64,000 nucleotides of DNA from Candidatus Pantoea gossypiicola (GTDB taxonomy: Bacteria > Pseudomonadota > Gammaproteobacteria > Enterobacterales > Enterobacteriaceae). Below, piece after piece: positions 8,004 to 17,030 of this stretch. Position numbers and translations under genes: made by a program. The DNA lies in assembly GCF_008632075.1 (NCBI RefSeq), contig NZ_VWVM01000001.1, positions 372,001 through 436,000 on the forward strand. The letters run 5' to 3'. How positions within the stretch are numbered: position 1 is the stretch's first letter; every line of letters starts with the position of its first letter. The notes below the pieces were generated by a model that searched no databases, was not told where the DNA came from, and saw only the letters and a program-made list of their open reading frames with translations.

Positions 8004-9635
8004 TTATTCTCCTTTTATTATTTTTGTTTGGAATTTATACCATTTATCAGCATTAACATTCCCATCATTTTTATCATAATTGGTTTTTTCAAGAATTTTA
8101 GTGTGTATCATCATTAGTTGGCCATCATCCGTTCCAGAGTCTTGTAAGGGATAATAACTACAAGGCTCAAAAACATATGAGTGCTTGCAGTAGCCATGCT
8201 TAGTGACGAGCACAGCTCCATCATTCAATAAATCGAATTCAGTTATGTCCATAACAGCTATTTCTTTTTTCCTATGGCTATTACCGGCTCCGATTGAAGT
8301 TTTATCTTTCATGAGATTGATCATTTGTAAGTGTGATCGGTGATCGTAGGAAACATTTTGTGAGACCAGCTTCCTTCCAGACCATCTGGCGATGCTAAAC
8401 TCGTCCATACCATTGATTTGAGAAAACGTATTAAGTAGATGTCTTAATTGATGGGTCCTAAGCGAATACGGGCTACCATCTTCGTTAATATAACCGTGTC
8501 TTTTAAACAAGCTTGTAGTGCCTTTGATACTTGCAAAGGCATCAATATCCGATCTAAAAAACTGAGCAGTGGGTCTGAACAAAGGTGCCAAATGATTGCT
8601 CGTTTTCTTACATAATTGTCCCTCAAATAACAGACACAAAGCATTTGAATATTTGATTTTTTTCTCTTCATCATACCAAGGAAAATTTTGAGGTTTTTTA
8701 CTAAAGAGTCCATATCTATATGACTCAGGAACCTTCCCTTCCATCGTTTTTGCAACAAACCTTGGATGGGTGGACAACTTTCTCAACCGGGCTATGGCCT
8801 TTTTAGCTACAGGGACCATTACTGAAGGAATCCATTTGATGTCTCCAGCATACCCCTTCGCTGAAAAAAACCTTAGACCATATCGTTCAATGCCGTTCTC
8901 ATCATGCTCTGTAATCTCACAATCCGCAGGAAGGCTTAATATTTCCGAGATTCGTCCTGGTGCACACATCAGCAGTGCAAGAACAGACGTTGTGAAAATA
9001 TCCCTCACAGACAGTTGGCTTTCATCTTTTGAGAAAATCTCCGCAATGGCTATGACGGACTTTATATCTGGTAATTTTGAGTGCCCTTCCAGAGAAGGTT
9101 CATAACCTTGCCAACTTTGAGTTATTTTATGCCTTAACGGATTTACCCAAAAAAAGTATGATGAGCTTGTCATTCTGTTTTCACTCAAAAATAAACATAG
9201 TTTCTCAAGTTCCTTACCAATTCCAACTGCTGTTAATTTCGTATATTTAGCCGTTGCTACTCTTACACACTCATCAAAAATGTTATTATTACACTTGACT
9301 ACATTAGCTTCACCGTATGATTTCAATAGCACAAACTCAACGATCTTCAACATTGCCAAAGCATTCTGGTTTGATTTTGACTTGTTAAACGAGTGAATAT
9401 GAAACATATAAGCCTTAGCAAAATCAATGAAGCTATCATCTAATCTATCTTTGCTGTTTCGATTATTTTTCATGTCAAACTTGTTGAATCTGTAACATCC
9501 CTTCCATATATTGCTTTCCCATGCAATGGCTAACTTAGAGTTGAAAACATTACCTTTGCAAAATTTAATAAAATCTACAACATTTAAATTTGGGTTGTTA
9601 GCATTGATTGGCTCGAATAAAATCACATTGGTCAT
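8004..9635 (-). CDS. ginC: GinC-like tyrosine recombinase (third of trio)
   Basis: 543 residues, the longest of the three. The C-terminal half carries the catalytic signature: Arg I in CAPGRISEILSLP (about 225-237), the H-x-x-R box in RTHQLRHLLNTF (about 393-404), Trp of the H/W position in IARWSGRKL, and Tyr in NVSYDH (about 429). A long extra N-terminus and an extra tail after the Tyr, with Cys/His residues (HGYCKHSYVFEPC), recall TnpB of Tn554-type elements. Its ATG overlaps the stop of ginB by 4 bases. All catalytic residues appear present, so it is probably active. Confidence 0.82.
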   Translation of the reverse strand: MTNVILFEPINANNPNLNVVDFIKFCKGNVFNSKLAIAWESNIWKGCYRFNKFDMKNNRNSKDRLDDSFIDFAKAYMFHIHSFNKSKSNQNALAMLKIVEFVLLKSYGEANVVKCNNNIFDECVRVATAKYTKLTAVGIGKELEKLCLFLSENRMTSSSYFFWVNPLRHKITQSWQGYEPSLEGHSKLPDIKSVIAIAEIFSKDESQLSVRDIFTTSVLALLMCAPGRISEILSLPADCEITEHDENGIERYGLRFFSAKGYAGDIKWIPSVMVPVAKKAIARLRKLSTHPRFVAKTMEGKVPESYRYGLFSKKPQNFPWYDEEKKIKYSNALCLLFEGQLCKKTSNHLAPLFRPTAQFFRSDIDAFASIKGTTSLFKRHGYINEDGSPYSLRTHQLRHLLNTFSQINGMDEFSIARWSGRKLVSQNVSYDHRSHLQMINLMKDKTSIGAGNSHRKKEIAVMDITEFDLLNDGAVLVTKHGYCKHSYVFEPCSYYPLQDSGTDDGQLMMIHTKILEKTNYDKNDGNVNADKWYKFQTKIIKGE

Positions 9636-10945
9636 TCAGAACTCCAGGCTCTAAAGTTTTTGCAGGTAAAACACTCTACGTGTTCGTGTTTACAATCAGT
9701 GAATCCAAAAGAATTTAAAACATATTCTGTAAAGAGCTTCTTGTTCTGTGTGCTATCGCTACCCTGAAATATCTTCGATAGAGGTTCAAAAAATGAATGA
9801 AGTTTCATATCAATATAGTGAACATTATCTGGGCTATTTTTTACGTATATCCCTGATGAGTTAATAGATTTATGGTCTAATGCTTTAGCGATCACTTCAA
9901 CTGAGGCTCCTTCCTTTGCTAAACGAGAACCAAGGGTATACCTGAATCGTCTGGCATTCAGCCTTATAGGATTATGGGTTCTTGATGACTGGATATTAAA
10001 TTTAGTGGTGATTTTATCTAATTCTTTAGAGATAAATGAATTCTTCATATGTAAAAAATCAGTTGCGATAATGGTATCTAAACTTTGACCAGACTGAATT
10101 GATACGGTTTTTTTGTAGTCCATGAATATAGGTAATTTATTTTTTATATGATTAATCTTCTGATTAATACTATCTTCGATATATTTTTGATTCATATCAA
10201 TCAAGGTTGTTAGTTTCTCATAAAGGCAGTCATCGATACTTACCAAGCTAAACTCACTTCTAAAGTCCTTCCTTTGTTTAACTTTCGGTATATTTAGAAA
10301 GCAACCTTCTCCCGTTCTGATGAGATCTTTTGCTTTTAATGAGGTTAACTGTAAAGGCCTCCTTCCCGTTGTTGCTAAAAGAATGACATAGCAATAAAGA
10401 CACATGGGAATTTTATCTTCTTTTAACAAATTGCTGATACTCTTAAGAACGACTTCCAGCTCTTCTCCAGTTAACGGTCCAGTATTTGGGTCTCTTCGTT
10501 TGACGGCTTCTCCTGTCAAATTATTTTTAACCTTTATTTTTTCCAGCATTGTTAAAGCTGAGGTTTCAACTCCTACATAACCGAGCTTTTTCCACTTCGT
10601 TAGAAACTTCTTTATAGAATTTAGTTTGTAGTTTTTCTCAGGGCCTAAACTAACATTAAATTGATAAACCGCATTAGCATCTATCGTCTTAATGTCTATC
10701 ATTCCTAACCATTGACTAAAAATCTGGTTTATGTTTTTTGTGTAACCTGCACTGTATTCAGCCGAAAAGTAAGCCAAGGTAGTAAGGTAACCAATACGCA
10801 TCGACTCTGGCATTTTGTCGGCAATTTTATATGGAAAAATACAAGTCTCTTTATCTAATTGCCATCTGATATCAGAAAGCTTGAAGCTATACCCCTGCAT
10901 TGTTGCAAAAACCAGATTCTCTTTTCTTAAATTACACGTTGCCAT
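9632..10945 (-). CDS. ginB: GinB-like tyrosine recombinase (second of trio)
   Basis: 437 residues. Arg I is in ATTGRRPLQLTSLK (about 190-203). The second box reads NARRFRYTLG where the usual form is H-x-x-R, so the His is replaced by Arg. LDHKSINSSGIYV near residues 357-369 supplies the His and the catalytic Tyr. A Cys-rich tail (DCKHEHVECFTCKNF) resembles a small zinc-binding knuckle, shared in style with the end of GinC. It overlaps ginA by 14 bases and ginC by 4, so the three are translationally coupled. The changed box suggests either a tolerated variant or a structural partner of the other two. Confidence 0.82.
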   Translation of the reverse strand: MATCNLRKENLVFATMQGYSFKLSDIRWQLDKETCIFPYKIADKMPESMRIGYLTTLAYFSAEYSAGYTKNINQIFSQWLGMIDIKTIDANAVYQFNVSLGPEKNYKLNSIKKFLTKWKKLGYVGVETSALTMLEKIKVKNNLTGEAVKRRDPNTGPLTGEELEVVLKSISNLLKEDKIPMCLYCYVILLATTGRRPLQLTSLKAKDLIRTGEGCFLNIPKVKQRKDFRSEFSLVSIDDCLYEKLTTLIDMNQKYIEDSINQKINHIKNKLPIFMDYKKTVSIQSGQSLDTIIATDFLHMKNSFISKELDKITTKFNIQSSRTHNPIRLNARRFRYTLGSRLAKEGASVEVIAKALDHKSINSSGIYVKNSPDNVHYIDMKLHSFFEPLSKIFQGSDSTQNKKLFTEYVLNSFGFTDCKHEHVECFTCKNFRAWSSE

Positions 10946-12152
10946 TATATTGACCCTCAGTTATCTTTTTCAAAGATTCATATACTCTTCCAATAACTTC
11001 TTTTTCTTTTTCTGATATATGTTTGAAATTATAGTTTTCAGACATTTTTGAGTCTTTTGACCACCCCATGAGATAGCATCTCAATCCTGTTTTACGACTG
11101 ATTTCCAAATTTGAACCATCAATTTCATTTGAATAGAAATAGTTCCATGAATGCCTCAATCTATGCCCCGATAAATTCTTTAATTCCGGGCTTGCTTTTT
11201 TAATGGTTGAAATTATTTTCTCATATGCTGAAACAGATAATGGTTCTCCTGCCGTTTTTCCTGCGCTGTGAGTTACAAACAGGAAGTCATGTTTTTTCTT
11301 TTTAGTGGTTTTACTTCTACAAGTTTGTATGTAATCGAAAATTTCCATCGCTAACTCATCTGATAATGGGATTATCCTTTCGCCAGTTTTAACTAATGGC
11401 TGATTCAGCCTCCGGTCTTCAATGCAGTCATGTCTTCTGAAGATACTCAGTGTGTTTTTTCTAAGATTTAGATCATTTACTTTAAGGTTTAGTAATTCAC
11501 CTGCTCTCAACCCACAATTCAGTAGCAAGGTAAAAATGAGCCGGTTCCTGACTTGAACCTCCTTCTGAAAAGGGTTTTGACTCCCTCCGACTTCCAACAG
11601 CTTAAACAGAGTTTTTATTTGTTCTTCACTTATCGATTTGTCAGTTCTGTCATTGATGCTGAGTGAGCGATTTCGCGGGATGTGCGCCTTTATGCTTTCA
11701 ATAAAACTTTCGACTTCATATCTGGCATGGATTCCCTTCATAGAATGGATCAATCCGCACAACCAATTTAGATAGCTTGAAAAAACGTGTATCCTGTAAC
11801 TAAAAGTTCTTGTAGCAATCTGCTTTCCTTTTAGTAATCTTACATTCGTAATTTTTTGTTGATCGAATCTTTGCTTTGCATACCGTATCAGGTCATCGAC
11901 TTCGGCTACACTTAGGAAACGCTTGGTTTCAATCCTATCAATGATGTTGATTTTCCTACTTTCCATAAAATTGCTAAGGATAAGTAGATTCGTTGCGACT
12001 ATCTCCATCGTAGATGCAGTCGCACTTCTGTTCCTGACATTAGTTGTGAGATATAGGTTCTGATAGTAAACTGGTAGCAGTGTTTCTTTGTTGAGAATTA
12101 AGCAATCGCGTTCTCCATTGCTCATAACAAATTTTTTTATTTTGAATGACAT
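10932..12152 (-). CDS. ginA: GinA-like tyrosine recombinase (first of trio)
   Basis: 406 residues, first gene of the operon, with GGAGGG 8 bases before ATG. SAM-like N-terminal domain (about 35-150), then catalytic domain: LLNCGLRAGELLNLK (Arg I, about 212-226), LSGHRLRHSWNYFY (H-x-x-R, about 326-339), Trp in MGWSKDS, and Tyr in ENYNFKH (about 373). All five expected residues are present. In GInts all four gin products are needed for site-specific integration and excision. The promoter must lie in the AT-rich 316-bp region upstream, which also contains a perfect palindrome and the probable island border. Confidence 0.85.
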   Translation of the reverse strand: MSFKIKKFVMSNGERDCLILNKETLLPVYYQNLYLTTNVRNRSATASTMEIVATNLLILSNFMESRKINIIDRIETKRFLSVAEVDDLIRYAKQRFDQQKITNVRLLKGKQIATRTFSYRIHVFSSYLNWLCGLIHSMKGIHARYEVESFIESIKAHIPRNRSLSINDRTDKSISEEQIKTLFKLLEVGGSQNPFQKEVQVRNRLIFTLLLNCGLRAGELLNLKVNDLNLRKNTLSIFRRHDCIEDRRLNQPLVKTGERIIPLSDELAMEIFDYIQTCRSKTTKKKKHDFLFVTHSAGKTAGEPLSVSAYEKIISTIKKASPELKNLSGHRLRHSWNYFYSNEIDGSNLEISRKTGLRCYLMGWSKDSKMSENYNFKHISEKEKEVIGRVYESLKKITEGQYNGNV

Positions 12153-12282
12153 TATAATAACCCTCCGAAAATTTTACATTTAGTAATCACTACGGCTTAT
12201 CATTATTTTATCGATTTAAACTTTGCAATTTTATTTTGTTATTTTTGGATTTATTTATAATCCATTTAGATACTTAAAAAAA

Positions 12283-12302
12283 TTTCTTTCACGTGAAAGA
12301 AA
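12283..12302. promoter_or_regulatory. perfect 20-bp palindrome upstream of ginA (operator or attachment core)
   Basis: TTTCTTTCAC followed by its exact complement GTGAAAGAAA, 131 bases before the ginA start, in the 316-bp gene-free stretch 12153-12468. It is either the binding site of a dimeric regulator of the gin operon or part of the recombination site at the island edge. No second copy was noticed in the window. Confidence 0.6.
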
Positions 12303-12468
12303 CCAGTACGGCTAGTTTATTGTAGTCATACCCGATTCAAGAAGAAAAACTAATAAAGCCTTATTGCATGAGTAATACAGCGGCGCCAAAAAATAATTTG
12401 GAAAGTATTCTGTTAAATTTTACTATTTTTTAATCTTAAAACTTTACATTTTTAAAATGATGATATTT

Positions 12469-13092
12469 TTAAATAGTGATTTGTATTGTTGTTCGTCCAT
12501 TGTAAATACTTTCTACTTCGTTCCAGTATTTCTCTTTAATAACTTTAACTTTACTGCGGAGTTCATCTCCCATATGAATTATCAATGCTCCTCTTTCCAA
12601 CATGTCACACAGCAAAATTTTTGTTATATCTTCAGTGCTTAGCTTAAGAAGGTCAATGTCATCTGTCATAAATGAATCTTCATCTGGCAGAAGATCCGGC
12701 ATTGTGTCAACATAATGGTTAAGCATACTTCTTTTAATACTTAAGCCACATAGCAACACATAGTCTTCGCCCTTTTCAGTCTTTTTTAATGCGATATTAA
12801 TTTCATTCTGTGTGATTTTCCTCGATAATTTTTTGAGTAGCTTATTACACTTGATTACAGACAGTATGGTTTCATAGATATAGTTTCGATTATCTTCATT
12901 TAACTCAGGTAAAAATTGGAATGGATTGTATTCGCTATCTTCGAGGTAATAGCTTAAACAGGCCACGGATTTTTTACTCAATGTATTAACAGGTAATAAC
13001 CTGATAGCTTCAGCATCAAAAATCTTATCAAAGCTTTTTTGACTAACAAGCAGCGAAAGGTTGCCAATATCTAAGAATTCTTTGATTTCCAC
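12469..13092 (-). CDS. hypothetical protein, AlpA-linked
   Basis: 207 residues, acidic and Leu/Ile-rich, apparently all helical, no motif recognised. It starts 41 bases after the AlpA-like gene on the same strand, so the pair is an operon. Its stop lies at the edge of the gene-free stretch that should contain the GInt border, so it probably belongs to an older resident element beside the GInt rather than to the GInt itself. The possibility that its 3' end was altered by the insertion cannot be excluded. Confidence 0.55.
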   Translation of the reverse strand: MEIKEFLDIGNLSLLVSQKSFDKIFDAEAIRLLPVNTLSKKSVACLSYYLEDSEYNPFQFLPELNEDNRNYIYETILSVIKCNKLLKKLSRKITQNEINIALKKTEKGEDYVLLCGLSIKRSMLNHYVDTMPDLLPDEDSFMTDDIDLLKLSTEDITKILLCDMLERGALIIHMGDELRSKVKVIKEKYWNEVESIYNGRTTIQITI

Positions 13093-13132
13093 ATTGTCCT
13101 CACTTTGTCGATGTTGTTCGTCTAGAGCCTAA

Positions 13133-13345
13133 CTATGAAGCTGTTCTCGAATTGCTAATGGTGTCAGAAATCCAATCATCGACTTCAATCTCAATGAAAG
13201 CTACAGACCTTGCTCCCAGTTTGATAGGTTTAGGGAATTTATTTTCAGAAATCAATCGGTAAATCCATGCTTTCTTGTAACCTGTTTTATGCATGACTTC
13301 TGGTAAGCGGATAAGTCGTGTGGTTTGTTTAGTAGATGTGTTCAT
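13133..13345 (-). CDS. AlpA-family transcriptional regulator
   Basis: 70 residues from the ATG at 13345, chosen over the longer frame because GAGGAG lies 8 bases upstream. The sequence RLIRLPEVMHKTGYKKAWIYRLI followed by ENKFPKPIKLGARSVAFIEIEVDDWI is the MerR-like winged helix-turn-helix of AlpA proteins. These excision or activation regulators accompany P4-type integrases and prophage remnants. No matching integrase is adjacent, which suggests a decayed older element or control of the downstream unknown gene. Confidence 0.82.
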   Translation of the reverse strand: MNTSTKQTTRLIRLPEVMHKTGYKKAWIYRLISENKFPKPIKLGARSVAFIEIEVDDWISDTISNSRTAS

Positions 13346-13704
13346 GATTGTATCTCCTCGCCTTGTCGATGAGTTGATACTAAATAGACGGGAACAGGCT
13401 TTGAAGGGATGTAGTGGACATTGTTTCATAAGAGATGAACTACTTGCGATATGCTTGATGAGAAAATTTATTTTGTTTTGTGCATTGACTTTTCAATGAT
13501 AAAATGGCATTGGATTTTTTTTATACATGAATGTCGAATTTTACTAAGCGAAATGATATGAACATTCTTTCCAAGCTATTACACAAACTATGGGATTTTT
13601 AATAAAAACCTGCGGCCAAAAATTCAAGAAATCGCTGGCACCTTCTAAAAACTTCATTTATAAATATTTATGCATTAATTTTTCTTTTAATTCTTAGATT
13701 TGGA
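13346..13704. other. AT-rich intergenic region between divergent genes
   Basis: 359 bases between the AlpA-like gene and the 661-residue gene. It is AT-rich and must hold both promoters. I see no tRNA, strong hairpin or repeated motif. Confidence 0.5.
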
Positions 13705-15690
13705 ATGATGTATATGGTTCTCAACAATAAAAGTATGCCAGCAACTGGTCCCGCAGGTGAAGGTGACTATAACTTGCCATATGACAGATTACCTGTCCCT
13801 GAAGTTTTCGAATCTTTTTGCCGCTCCTTAATTCAACTTAAGGAACAAAATCATCATAACGTATTGTCTGTAAGTGTTAAATCTACTGGTGGTAGAGGCT
13901 GTGTTCAATTAGGTGGAGATATTATAGTTAAAATTACTGACAACAATAATGAGTCAGTTAATGACTTATATGATTGCAAAGGTGGAGCAACATTATCTGT
14001 ATCCAAATACATAAAAGCAGTTGATAAATTCATTGGTAGCGTAAAAGAATGGGATTTTAAATTAAGATCTTTTAATATAATTTCAGCAAGTTTCATTTCA
14101 GCCAAAGTGCTCAATACTATATCGGAACAACAAGAGCGACTGCGTAAATTCGGTATCCTCCATGAAGTTTATGGCCGTGAAGATATTGAGTCTTGGATGA
14201 AGTCAGTTCATTCTGATAATTTGATAGTTGAGTTTTTTAGTAAGGGATATATTGAAAGACTTCGTGGTGAAGAAGGACTTTGGCAAATAAAGAATCAGGG
14301 TATCTGGGGAAAACTAAAGCAAAACTCTTGGAATAATTACCGTGGGGAGAAAGAAAATAAAGAGTCAGAACCCTATAGTTATATTAATGAGTATGTAAAT
14401 ATTGTTGCCTATTTACCCACACCAGACAGGCAATCAATTTCATGCTTTATTGATCTTAGACATCATGATTACAATCATTTGTCAGTTACTTTAAGCCAAG
14501 ATTTTCTTTTAAGTTATGCTTTCGAAGGTTCAGCAACACCACCTGAGTCCGAGTGCCGTCCGTGGCTTTTCAAATCCAACGATAATGAATTTGTATGTGA
14601 CCTTGGAAATCTACGGATATCTTTACCCTACAATAGCGTTAAAGGTATATGTAACGCTTTTGATAAACTGTGGTTTGCTTATAAAGAAAAAATCCAACAA
14701 ATTGGAAATTTATTTTGCAGTTATAACTTTGATGATGATGGCTATTGCAAAAATAGTGTTCCCATCATGAAGATTCCTCTATGGATGTGGTATAGATTGC
14801 ATAAGTTCTGTACAGATTTCGATTATGTAGAAAACGAAGGCGAATGGGCAATATTTAACGCATTGCATAATAGAATCGTGGTCTTTAATACTTTAAATTA
14901 TAATACATTCCCCTCTCGTTATGTTTCTTTTAGAATAGTGCCCCCAAAATGCATCGATGAATTCCATATTCGCGAAGCTATTATTCTATGGGAACCACCT
15001 AAATCATTTAGTCTGATTATCCAAAAACCATCTGATTTAGCTATCAGGGAAAACGTATATGCTGATGCTTTGACCACTCACGATTGGCTAAACGAATTTT
15101 TACTCCCGACAGCTCTCGATTGGTATTTGAATACAAAAAAAGTATCCTTTCTTACTAAAATTAAACCTTCATATTTATTTAGAGACAGGAATGAAGAAAG
15201 GTTTGACATTAACCTTATTTCTTCACTTTATAAAAAACCTTCTCCAACTCTTCTTTCAACCGATTATGAGATGACGGTTTTTTCTAAATTGGTAGCTGAC
15301 TTGCAAAGTTTTTATCACTGCGGTTCAGATAGCATTGCATTTCCAAGAGACGAAATGCTTTCTCTCTTCAATGCACTTTTGATATTAATAAATAATACTG
15401 AATTCAGATATTTAGGATACATCTGTGGATGCTTAAACGCATATCCATCAACTTATGAAAATTTACTATCATCGATAAATAATTTGAAAAAAAGAATTAA
15501 CGATTACGATAAAAGAACAATGTTAATTGATATGATTTTTCGCTGCTTTATTGCTTGTGAAAGAGATGGAAAGCTCGTTCTTAATAAGCATAAAATCTCA
15601 CAAATTAATAACCTACTCTCCCCATTTATTGATAAAATGCACGACAGAAATCTATTAATGAAACAAAAATTGAAAAATGGTTCCTACTGA
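13705..15690 (+). CDS. hypothetical protein with possible nuclease-like N-terminal domain
   Basis: 661 residues, no family recognised. The N-terminal 150 residues read like a restriction-endonuclease-like fold. SVSVKSTGGRGCVQLGGDIIVKI (about 54-76) puts an Asp before a beta-strand, and LYDCKGGATLS (about 88-98) supplies a D-x-K, as in PD-(D/E)xK nucleases where QCK is common. A conserved-looking helix-strand then follows (FNIISASFISAKV ... LRKFGILHEVYGREDIESWM). This is the layout of N-terminal nuclease domains in several multidomain defence proteins. The remaining 480 residues show no P-loop or other known motif. GC content is low. Start uncertain: ATGs at 13705, 13708 and 13714, with only a weak GGA before them. 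Confidence 0.6.
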   Translation: MMYMVLNNKSMPATGPAGEGDYNLPYDRLPVPEVFESFCRSLIQLKEQNHHNVLSVSVKSTGGRGCVQLGGDIIVKITDNNNESVNDLYDCKGGATLSVSKYIKAVDKFIGSVKEWDFKLRSFNIISASFISAKVLNTISEQQERLRKFGILHEVYGREDIESWMKSVHSDNLIVEFFSKGYIERLRGEEGLWQIKNQGIWGKLKQNSWNNYRGEKENKESEPYSYINEYVNIVAYLPTPDRQSISCFIDLRHHDYNHLSVTLSQDFLLSYAFEGSATPPESECRPWLFKSNDNEFVCDLGNLRISLPYNSVKGICNAFDKLWFAYKEKIQQIGNLFCSYNFDDDGYCKNSVPIMKIPLWMWYRLHKFCTDFDYVENEGEWAIFNALHNRIVVFNTLNYNTFPSRYVSFRIVPPKCIDEFHIREAIILWEPPKSFSLIIQKPSDLAIRENVYADALTTHDWLNEFLLPTALDWYLNTKKVSFLTKIKPSYLFRDRNEERFDINLISSLYKKPSPTLLSTDYEMTVFSKLVADLQSFYHCGSDSIAFPRDEMLSLFNALLILINNTEFRYLGYICGCLNAYPSTYENLLSSINNLKKRINDYDKRTMLIDMIFRCFIACERDGKLVLNKHKISQINNLLSPFIDKMHDRNLLMKQKLKNGSY

Positions 15691-15716
15691 AGATTCAACC
15701 TTTTAGTTGAATAATC
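15691..15716. terminator. weak bidirectional terminator between convergent genes
   Basis: ATTCAAC (15693-15699) pairs with GTTGAAT (15706-15712) across a short T-rich loop, in the 35-bp gap between the ends of the two convergent genes. Confidence 0.5.
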
Positions 15717-15725
15717 ATTTGCTAA

Positions 15726-16535
15726 CTATAATTTCTTTAACATTGCGAGAGTGACATCCATAAGATGACGATTCTTATTTATGAAACTCTCAACGTTCTT
15801 ACAGGTCTCACCTGACATAGCTCTCTCAGCTATTGGTCGATCTGTGTCCTTGAGTTGCTCATCTCCTCGAACCTCATCTGTGAGCTTAGGATAAAGAACT
15901 CTGGAAAGGATGGTGTTTGAAAGAGAGACATCATTTAACTTAGCCCACAAGAGCAGATCAATCATTGGAAGGATACGGTAGTCAACCAACTTTAGAATCT
16001 TTCCCAGCCCGAAAGCCTCTTGCTTCCTGCCCTTGATTCCATACTCTTTCCTCCACATAGGAAGTAGCGCACGAAGCGAGCCTATGATTTCGTCATCCGA
16101 AGAGCTTTCGAGGTCAAAGTAGGTATACACACGGCTTTCGTTTGTTCCCATAACAACGGCTCTCATACTTTGAGTAAGTGCCTTCTCCCTGACCTCTTTC
16201 TTAAGTTGATTACTACCTTTGACAAATGATTCTTGCGAGAACATTTCAAGAGATCTTCTGAGGCTTTCAATATGACCAAAAGTGACTTGTCGTATGTGCG
16301 TTTGGCTTTCTGCCAGATGAGTGTCGAGGTCAATTGTTTTACTTATTAGAGGGTTACCCGCGAGGATTTGGTTAAAATAATCATTTCCTTCCCCAAAAAA
16401 CTCAATTGAGTCGAGGATGTTCTTTCTTACCTGTAACTCCTTATGTAAGCCTTTTAAAGTGCAAGACTCAACATCAACATAGTTGTCGTAGTCAAACCAA
16501 GCCTGTAGCTCTTTGTAGATCTGAACCGTATCCAT
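15726..16535 (-). CDS. DUF6387-like protein
   Basis: 269 residues. The opening (ELQAWFDYDNY) and the C-terminal pattern LLPMWRKEYGI ... LVDYRILPMIDLLLWAKL match what I recall of DUF6387 proteins, which occur next to integrases in enterobacterial islands and have no assigned function. Mostly helical, soluble. Its GC content is higher than that of the 661-residue gene facing it, so the two may have different origins. The family name is from memory and moderately certain. Confidence 0.6.
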   Translation of the reverse strand: MDTVQIYKELQAWFDYDNYVDVESCTLKGLHKELQVRKNILDSIEFFGEGNDYFNQILAGNPLISKTIDLDTHLAESQTHIRQVTFGHIESLRRSLEMFSQESFVKGSNQLKKEVREKALTQSMRAVVMGTNESRVYTYFDLESSSDDEIIGSLRALLPMWRKEYGIKGRKQEAFGLGKILKLVDYRILPMIDLLLWAKLNDVSLSNTILSRVLYPKLTDEVRGDEQLKDTDRPIAERAMSGETCKNVESFINKNRHLMDVTLAMLKKL

Positions 16536-17030
16536 ACTGAGGCCTTACATTTGTGTTTTTATAGCTCAATGTAGAAGTCAGCACATCATCACCTTGAACC
16601 AGCTCTTCAATCAACAAGCTGTGAAACAGTAACAACGGCTGATAAAATTGAGTATAATTAAGACGCTTTTTTCAGTGTCTCACAACAGTTTTTAAGGTTA
16701 TTTTTGAGTGTTGGTATCTATGATGGTATAAAAACCTTAACTCCAACAAAAATCCTTCAAATCAGCAAGTTAACCACCAGTTCGATTTCTGCAGGGGACA
16801 CCAGACTTCTTCTCTTTAGAAAACGCCCCCATCATTTAAACCCCTTAAAAATCAACATCAGGTCATTAATGACGGCTACCCCCCTTTGCCTTTTCTCTGC
16901 TCAATTACCATTGATTGTTTAACGGCTATGGCTATGCTCTTCAGACAAATGAATGAACACCTGCGAATGCGTTGTAATCATGACCGGCCGGGTATGGGTA
17001 ATTGGCTGCATCGAATGCTTCAGATATTTT
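16536..17030. other. gene-free stretch between accessory block and T6SS remnant
   Basis: 495 bases. It holds a few inverted words (TGTTGG at 16709 and CCAACA at 16744) but no convincing gene, tRNA or long repeat. A short frame from 16927 to 17037 (37 codons) has no visible family. Base composition shifts here from AT-rich island to chromosome-like, so an island junction may lie within it. Confidence 0.4.

Larger units (their letters stand above)
1..12468. mobile_element. GInt-type genomic island, right part (left end outside window)
   Basis: An AT-rich stretch whose right edge carries a four-gene minus-strand operon of three large tyrosine recombinases plus a small protein (7587-12152). This is the published hallmark of GInt islands (ginABCD operon, then cargo, then a short AT-rich end). 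In that architecture ginA lies at the border, so the right border should fall in 12153-12468 and the cargo should be everything to the left. The cargo seen here includes mobilization genes, an EcsC protein, an OLD nuclease and a HEPN-like protein. No flanking repeat could be matched because the left end is not in the window, so the exact right border is an estimate. Confidence 0.72.

Noticed and set aside
12307-12317. ACGGCTAGTTT shared with 2618-2628 as flanking repeat of an inner element
   Set aside because: An 11-base match is expected by chance in AT-rich DNA of this length and is not extended by similarity on either side.
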